From Phorcus lineatus (Eukaryota > Mollusca > Gastropoda > Trochida > Trochidae): DNA of 64,000 nt. Both the position numbers and the translations under genes were made by a program. Where the stretch lies: assembly GCA_921293015.1 (NCBI GenBank), contig OV121098.1, positions 14,669,016 to 14,733,015 of the forward strand. The letters are read 5' to 3'. Below the pieces are notes generated by a model. That model saw nothing but the letters and a program-made list of their open reading frames with translations. It was not told the origin of the DNA and did not search any database. Position 1 is the first letter of the stretch. Each line of letters starts with the position of its first letter. This document shows, one piece after another, positions 57,901 to 64,000 of this stretch.

Positions 57901-58900
57901 TAAAAAGTGACTTCATTAAGAAAATAATGTATTCAATTTTGAAAATAATTCATTCAACTTTATTAAAGTTCGTCTTAATTTTTGGTAAAATTATATCCCT
58001 ATCTACAAACTGACATGATTTCTATCCTTTTTGCTCACACCAAACTTACATATAGATTACTCGGGTCATTTCTCAAACCTTAAAGTGGCAGTAGCCCGAT
58101 TTTAAAAATAAAGAGAAATTAAGTTTTTCATGAAAATAGATTTAAAAAAATTTCCGAGTGCAAGACAATGTCCGTAATTTAAAAGAAGCAGTGTTAAAAC
58201 GAACGTACTTTTATCGTTTAAAGATGCATTTTCAATTCTGCATTCCTAAAAACTCCCTTTTCATATATCGCACATCCAACAATACAGTTCGGTTGAAAAA
58301 TCTTTCAACAATTTTTTTAGACCAAAAACAGAATTTATAATCAGCGAGAAAGTATTAAATTTTAATTTCAAAGTACACCACCCTCCAAAACTTGCCTTAT
58401 CCAAAAACGAACCCACAATCCGTGACGTCACAGTTTTCTGTATAGGATTTTCCACACTTCCTGTTTGAAAATTCATTTCCCTGCCTCGAATGATTCAAGG
58501 TGTTCACACGAAAAAAAACGCCAGTGGTTTTTCCTTTATACTCGATTATTTCCTCTATAACTACGGATGATCTGTCGAGTTGGAAGTGTTGCATTTCCTT
58601 TTGTGTGCCAAGCATTTAAAGGCACCATTCGAGCGGGGTATTTCAGCATCTTAGTAATTTTGATCTGGTGTAAAGATCATTAACAGAACCTAGTTGATAC
58701 CTTTTGTTCTTGAGAGTTCCCATCATGATACCCTATGTCCCAAACTACCCCGGTCTCCCGCTCCTGGTTCTACACCGTTAGCCAGTATGCCTTATTTGCC
58801 TTATAGCTAGCACAAAGCCAGTACTGGTCCAGTAAAGTAATATTTGTTTAGAATACCTCGTAGAATAGTGACAAGAACTCCTAAATCTTGTCACATAACT
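54999..58900. other. Intergenic region downstream of GABPA
   Basis: AT-rich with no coding exon seen. 56190-56330 resembles the SINE-adjacent sequence at 3080-3190 ('acttgcccctag...cccctgttagaat'), so it is probably an old repeat. Confidence 0.4.
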
Positions 58901-59221
58901 TTAAACGCACTAGTGCACACCAATATTTCGTAAACACAACGAATGCACAGATACAGTTTATTTTCGTTACACCCCTTGGGAAGTTATTTCCTTTGTTTAT
59001 TTGAAGGTTATATGCCATAACCACTATGTGCGCAGGTTGGTTATCTCATAACTACCATGGTCGGTTATGAGTGAGTAGATGAGGTGGTGTTTAACTTGTT
59101 TTTAAAAAACAACATTTCAGTTAGTAAACCCCTGATTTGGTTATGAAATGTTCAATGTGAACAAACAAATGAACTTGTAAAATTTTGAAAATTCAAGAAG
59201 CTAGAAATATAAGATTTCTAT

Positions 59222-59297
59222 AGAGCGTAAGTGGATATCGAACCCAGGATCTCTCCGTTGACTAGCAACGCCTCTACCACTTGAGCTGACGAGGATC
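59222..59297 (-). tRNA. tRNA-like sequence (SINE head or pseudogene)
   Basis: On the minus strand it has A box TCAGCTCAAGTGGTAGAGGC, an anticodon-arm-like CGTTG/CAACG stem with a 5-nt loop, and B box GGGTTCGATATCC. The anticodon loop is two bases too short and the acceptor stem does not pair well. Confidence 0.4.
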
Positions 59298-59595
59298 TTT
59301 GTCAGCTGAGATACTTTTTGTTGTGTCATATCTACACTGATTTCCCCCTGTATATACTTAAAGGTAATATAAGTTTTGTATATTTCTCATGTAAAGGATC
59401 TAGTTTTTAGCTTTAAAATCTAAATCAGGCGTATTTTGTAAATATTCTATTGGGCTCGTTCGGTCAGAAAACATGAACCCGCAATGTGTAAAAGAATCAC
59501 GTTCTTAAATTCATTAAATATAAATAATTTAGTTTAAAATTATGTTGGGAGTGTTCCGCGGGAGTGTAAGCCAAACAATGACCCGATTGCCTCGC

Positions 59596-59650
59596 GTTAT
59601 GGCAATAAACTCGGCTAGGGCTACGCCCTCGCGAGTTTATTTGCCATAAC
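59596..59650. repeat. Near-perfect long palindrome
   Basis: GTTATGGCAATAAACTCG pairs with CGAGTTTATTTGCCATAAC (one bulged base). The loop between contains a second dyad, AGGGC-TAC-GCCCT. The outer bases (CCCG / CGGG) extend the symmetry. Confidence 0.85.
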
Positions 59651-60194
59651 CGCTCGGCACCGGGTCATTATTTACTACATATTACTCACGATCCTCACTC
59701 AAGTAATCTACCTCGTAAGTTATTTAACAAATATTTACGTATTCAGGTAGTAACATTGATTTTTAAAGACCGGAAGTATTTAATGCAACGTTACATTAAA
59801 TCCGCACGAACTACGATGTCGTAAATATTAAAATCTTTCTTTTAACTAGAAAAGCGGAAACGGCAGTCGCTTTGGTCAATATAATAACAATGCTAAAACA
59901 TATTTCATTCTCTGTTCTCATTTAAGAGTTTAAGTAAACTCAATAGCTGCACACAATACTAGTTCGGCCGTTTTCAACAGTCCATAATTTATCCGTTTTG
60001 TGCACAGCAAACCATAGGTTTTTTATATGTCCAAGCCGACAGCGGCTGTCATAACGTTTTCATTTTTGATTGCAGGTCAATTGTAAAGAGTGTTAAGCAT
60101 CTAATTGCATCGATAGAAAGTTTAAGTGAATGCATAAGTCCTCGTTAACCTTAAAATACCTAATTTAAACCGTAAAAGCGTGCAATAGTACTTT

Positions 60195-61597
60195 GATGGA
60201 TCTGAGCCGGCTTCCAAATTTAAGTAAGAATCAAGTTAAAAGTGCTCTGTTCGACATAAAACTGTCAAAATAATTTAGCGACATTCGAAGATACCAGAAG
60301 ACTCTATCCTGTTAAAACTCTTCGATCCCAGAACTCAAACTTCTCAGGGTACGAAATAAAAAAACAACAGTTTTGGGATGAAATCATTATTATGATCTCT
60401 CGGTAGTCTCTCAAACCAACTCCCTCAAGCCCACAATATGTCACCCTGAATCTTTTTGTTCAAAACTCCTCTATTTTCAAGCTGTACTCTCCGACTTTAT
60501 TTCATGATAAATCCCCACAGACTAAATTAAGTAATATAAAAGCAATAACAACGTCAGTTAATCAGTAAATTTCAAGCTCTTCCAACATAATTTATTCCAT
60601 ACTAATAATTCCTTTAACGTTTTATTCTCACATGTCTAAAACCTTTATGCATGTACCTTAAAAATAATAATTACCGTATTTCCTCTTAATAATTATTTCC
60701 AGTGCCTCTTGACCTTTTGGAGACCCGGTGCTTTTTCTTTTAATAGAACAATATTTTTTTTTACATAATTTATAATGTTTACCATGGGAGTATGTATCAA
60801 ATATTTTAGACCCGGCGATTATTTAATGTCCGGCGCTTACTTTCTCAACTATTCTTGACCCTCCCGGCCTTTAGTAGACGCCCAGTATGGTCACTTCAGT
60901 GTATGGTATATTCAAGATTCGAATTCAGTCATGTGAAAAAATTTGTGACATTTGCTCTACAAATTCTGTAAATTCTGATAAATTAAACAATTCGTTTATA
61001 TCTTTTTGAAACCGGATATGGTACCCGAATTTATTTTATTGACATCAATGAACATGACTTTTTCCCTGTCGATAGGATTTAGTCGTTTTTTAACATTCAA
61101 TTTTTTACCATCTTCTGCACACCGACTTTTACCATTTGTGCACACCGACTTTTAACATTTTGTCAACACCGACTTTTACCATCTTGATCCACGTTTGGCG
61201 AACATTTGCAAACTTTACAAATCAAAAATAATAAACTTGGGACAGATAATCCGTAATTCCACGCAGCCTGTTTTAACAGTAACTAATCGTTGTGTATTGT
61301 ACGATGTTTTCTTCACATGGAAATCTGTCGCAAAGCAATAATGTTAATCATTTACCCTTTGTTGTTTCAGCACTTTTTTTTTAAAGAAGAACATACTCAT
61401 CCCCTTCAATGTATATGAAATTCTTGATATTTTCGAAATAAACATATATTGATTTAGTAAATTTTAAATTATAGTTTTGCTGTAATTTCAAGCACCAAGA
61501 TACATTTTTTGGATTAGGATCCAAGATACAATTTGTAAATTTTCGTCTTTGTATGATACCCTCGCTCAATTTTATATTACATAATTGTTTTTCATAC
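60195..61597. other. Intergenic region
   Basis: No gene. 61110-61190 has three short 'cacaccgacttttaccat' repeats. Confidence 0.45.
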
Positions 61598-62637
61598 TTA
61601 AAGGGCATAGAGTATGTTTTTTGAGGTAAATATGTCAAACTTTATAAATGGTGTTATTATATCGAGAAGTAGTTGTAGTTTCTGAAAAACACCATCTTAA
61701 GGCTTTTCAGTACAATATCGTGTCAATAAACAGGTTAAGGTCGTGATTTGTGATCGAAAACCGGACAATGGCGCGCGCAAATGTCTCAAACGTAATGTTT
61801 TAAACTTATTCACAACAGACACAAAGACAAATATGATTTGGTAGTGTTTAGAAGGACATTAACTAATGTCTATGTAAATGGGAACCATAATTTCGACCTC
61901 TTAAAGTCATAGTCTCATTGCAAGGCAAATTGTAATAAATGCCGAACAAATAGTTCACCACTCACAGAAATCTTTCCCCTGACGTTTGCAACAATTTTCA
62001 CTACTCTGCAGGCATTCTAACCCTCAATAATGAAGTTCAAACTACCCTACCCTACCCGAATATTATGTTTTTTGCGAGCGTTAGTCCTTACCACGTCATT
62101 TCACTAAGGCCGTGACGAAGAACACATAAAATTTCCCAGCTGAATATCCAATGAAAATAGCTAATAGCTTACGCTTTTTCAAATACAGAAATAACAAAAA
62201 GGTGGTAAACTCAGTGAAGAATGCGTCTGTCATAAGTATCGGTGCTAGATTTCTCGCGATGGGATTGCGCTTGATTCGGTACCTCATCGGTCTGAAACGG
62301 CATAGGCCAATAAGCTGCTTCATCCAAAACTGTAAAACGGGCATAAAAATGAAAATCTTTGCAAATGCGACAGGAAATATTTGTTAGTGATAAGATTTTG
62401 TTCGTGAAGAATAATTAGTTCAGTTTAGTTGCCTTACAAAAATGAGACTATGACTTTAACATTTATATGGTTGTTTTAAGATTATCTTTGAAAGATAGAA
62501 AATATCATCATATTAGCATTGTAGAGATAACTAAGCAAGTTTAGGGATGCGATTTGAACTAGACTCACGACATATTGTATTTTGGCTCTTATACAAGTAA
62601 CATAAAAATGTATGAAACATACTCTGTGTCACTTTAA
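61598..62637 (+). mobile_element. Family B TTAA-type element, copy B2 (host of a nested element)
   Basis: Outer ends TTAA-AGGGCATAGAGTATGTT and AACATACTCTGTGTCACT-TTAA. The core TCGAAAACCGGACAATGGCG is at about 61757. A separate TTAA-flanked element occupies 61901-62459. Confidence 0.82.
61901..62459. mobile_element. Nested TTAA element
   Basis: Ends TTAA-AGTCATAGTCTCATTG and AATGAGACTATGACT-TTAA; about 555 bp. The frames inside it are short and show no transposase motif. Confidence 0.82.
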
Positions 62638-64000
62638 CGAAATGACATTTTTCGCCCTGGGCGTATACGAAAACGAGGCTGAGCACGTGCAACCTCCCAT
62701 GAAAGAAAAAAGAGTCGCATTGTGATCATACTGCAACCATATGCTTACAATTATACAAATCCGCTGAGGATAGTGTGTCTTCGGCATAAACTTCCGGACG
62801 TAACAAGCGGAAGATAGTGACGAAAAGACAAAGGGTTTTTACGACAAACGGATTCCGGTTGGACGATCTTATTTTTAATAAGGGGTGTCCGGAAGAAAGG
62901 ACGTCTTGAAATGTAGTCTCGAGGGGTGACCGTCAATGAGAGGGCAGTCTAATGACAAGTGATTAGCCGCTAATTAAGTCTCTAATGACCTCAATTTAAC
63001 TTGCTAATTAAAAACCTTGCTGTGGCTATTCCCAAGTCGACAGATGAGACGAGTTTTGTCGTTCCCTGCGATGTCATTCACGCATTTTATTACACTTGTC
63101 TTGTCAATAATGCCAGCAATAACTCGTCTTAGTGGAAACCTTTTTATTATGCATCATTGTCGAGTTTTTATTTTTTGGGATAATTAGTTTTTAGCACAAA
63201 TAAGAGGTAACCGTAATAAATATTTTATAATTCCACTAATTATATATTTACTTTATTTTTGGTGTTTTTTAAATGTAAAGAAATGTTAAGTTCCCTTATG
63301 TTGAACTTTTCAGCCTAAAGAAAAGTTCAGTTCATTTCTGGAGATTAGACAGTCAAAATAAGTTTTCGAATTCATATTTATATTCATTTTCTTGACGTTT
63401 ATGTTGCAAAGATGAGATTTTTATGGAATAAAAAAATTAAATCTATAATATACAATGGCACTAGAATACTCGTTAATATATATTGTACTTCAAATTAAAC
63501 CTCGATTTGAGCTGCCATGATAAACGCAACCTTTTCAAACGACGCATTTAAGAGTGACACAGAGTATGTTTCATAAATTTGTATGTTTTTTTAATAAGAG
63601 CTTGTGCTTGTTGTTAAAACAATGATTAAGTAGAATATGAAAATCAAGTGTAAATGCTAAAGTAAACTCCAATAATTGTCAATTATGTTATAGTGTAGAT
63701 GATATTATATGAGTGCCCATGACATACTATGTTTACGACACGAGTGCTTAATATCAGTATTTCCCGAGCTAACCTGTTCCATTTATTTATAAAACCACTA
63801 ACATTTTATCTACTTATTTATATACACAGTACTTCACGTCTGGCTGTTATCTAAACTATATAAGTTTTCGCTTGAAATTAGATGATTTTTAGAAAAGATA
63901 CTGAAGCTGATGCTGTTAGTTGGATATTTCTATAGCACGTGAGAAAGGATCACTATCTTTCAAAATTCCTCAACCTGCCACAGAGAAAAACGACTTTTAA
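62638..64000. other. Intergenic region to the right edge
   Basis: No exon seen. One family B-like end (GAGTGACACAGAGTATGTTT) lies near 63551-63571, and a family G end at about 63695-63775. Confidence 0.45.

Larger units (their letters stand above)
58901..60194 (+). mobile_element. Family D element, copy D2, with insertion
   Basis: It begins TTAA-ACGCACTAGTGCACAC and ends 'aaagcgtgcaatagtactt'. It aligns with D1 except for about 720 bp between 58957 and 59677, which holds a tRNA-like sequence and a long palindrome. Confidence 0.78.

Noticed and set aside
59222-59297. Functional tRNA gene
   Set aside because: The anticodon loop is too short and the acceptor stem is unpaired; kept only as a tRNA-like sequence.
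62096-62387. Overlapping frames of about 80 aa on both strands
   Set aside because: They fall inside the nested TTAA element, are short, and lack transposase motifs.

Overview
The window is animal nuclear DNA: AT-rich, intron-bearing and dense in short inverted-repeat elements, with roughly 6% coding sequence. A three-Ig GPI-anchored lachesin homologue, LINE 3' ends of the 'PSGRR...TNR.KNSF' type and tails ending in GGCGTTAAACACC or (CACT)n suggest a lophotrochozoan, most likely a mollusc. This placement is an inference from gene types and repeats.

Layout. (1) 1-15.6 kb holds two tandem copies, in the same orientation, of an AT-hook/C2H2 zinc-finger gene. Copy A (3-1277) is open at the left window edge. 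Copy B (9384-12272) differs by a Glu-to-TAA change that splits it into a 658-aa N-terminal product and an orphaned finger-bearing remnant. A 137-bp tandem array lies in the probable 5' leader of copy B. (2) 17.1-25.9 kb, minus strand: a complete eight-exon lachesin-like gene (369 aa; signal peptide, three Ig domains, GPI signal). All exon phases agree. Two of its splice junctions have been copied into tandem arrays. (3) 26-31.4 kb is intergenic and repeat-filled. (4) 31.4-35.2 kb, minus: the three coding exons of mitochondrial ATP synthase coupling factor 6 (ATP5PF/ATP5J, 135 aa). (5) 42.3-52.9 kb, plus: ten coding exons of the ETS factor GABP alpha (GABPA/NRF-2 alpha, 455 aa), with a probable non-coding first exon ending at 42442. 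(6) 53-64 kb: GABPA 3' UTR, then intergenic DNA with nested elements.

The main biological point is that ATP5PF and GABPA are divergently arranged, as in vertebrates, where they share a bidirectional promoter. Here the candidate shared promoter (about 42.3-42.45 kb) carries ETS motifs, the binding sites of GABP itself. A nuclear activator of respiratory genes and an ATP synthase subunit therefore appear to share a control region in a distant lineage.

The second theme is mobile DNA. I find several short families: two TTAA-target families sharing an internal core, a CAGGGCTC family with 5-bp duplications, a MULE-like 139-bp element carrying tRNA-like boxes, and an element carrying three perfect CRE palindromes. 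Empty and filled sites within the window document two TTAA insertions. All exon boundaries were placed by eye from splice consensus, reading frame and family similarity; no search or alignment was run.
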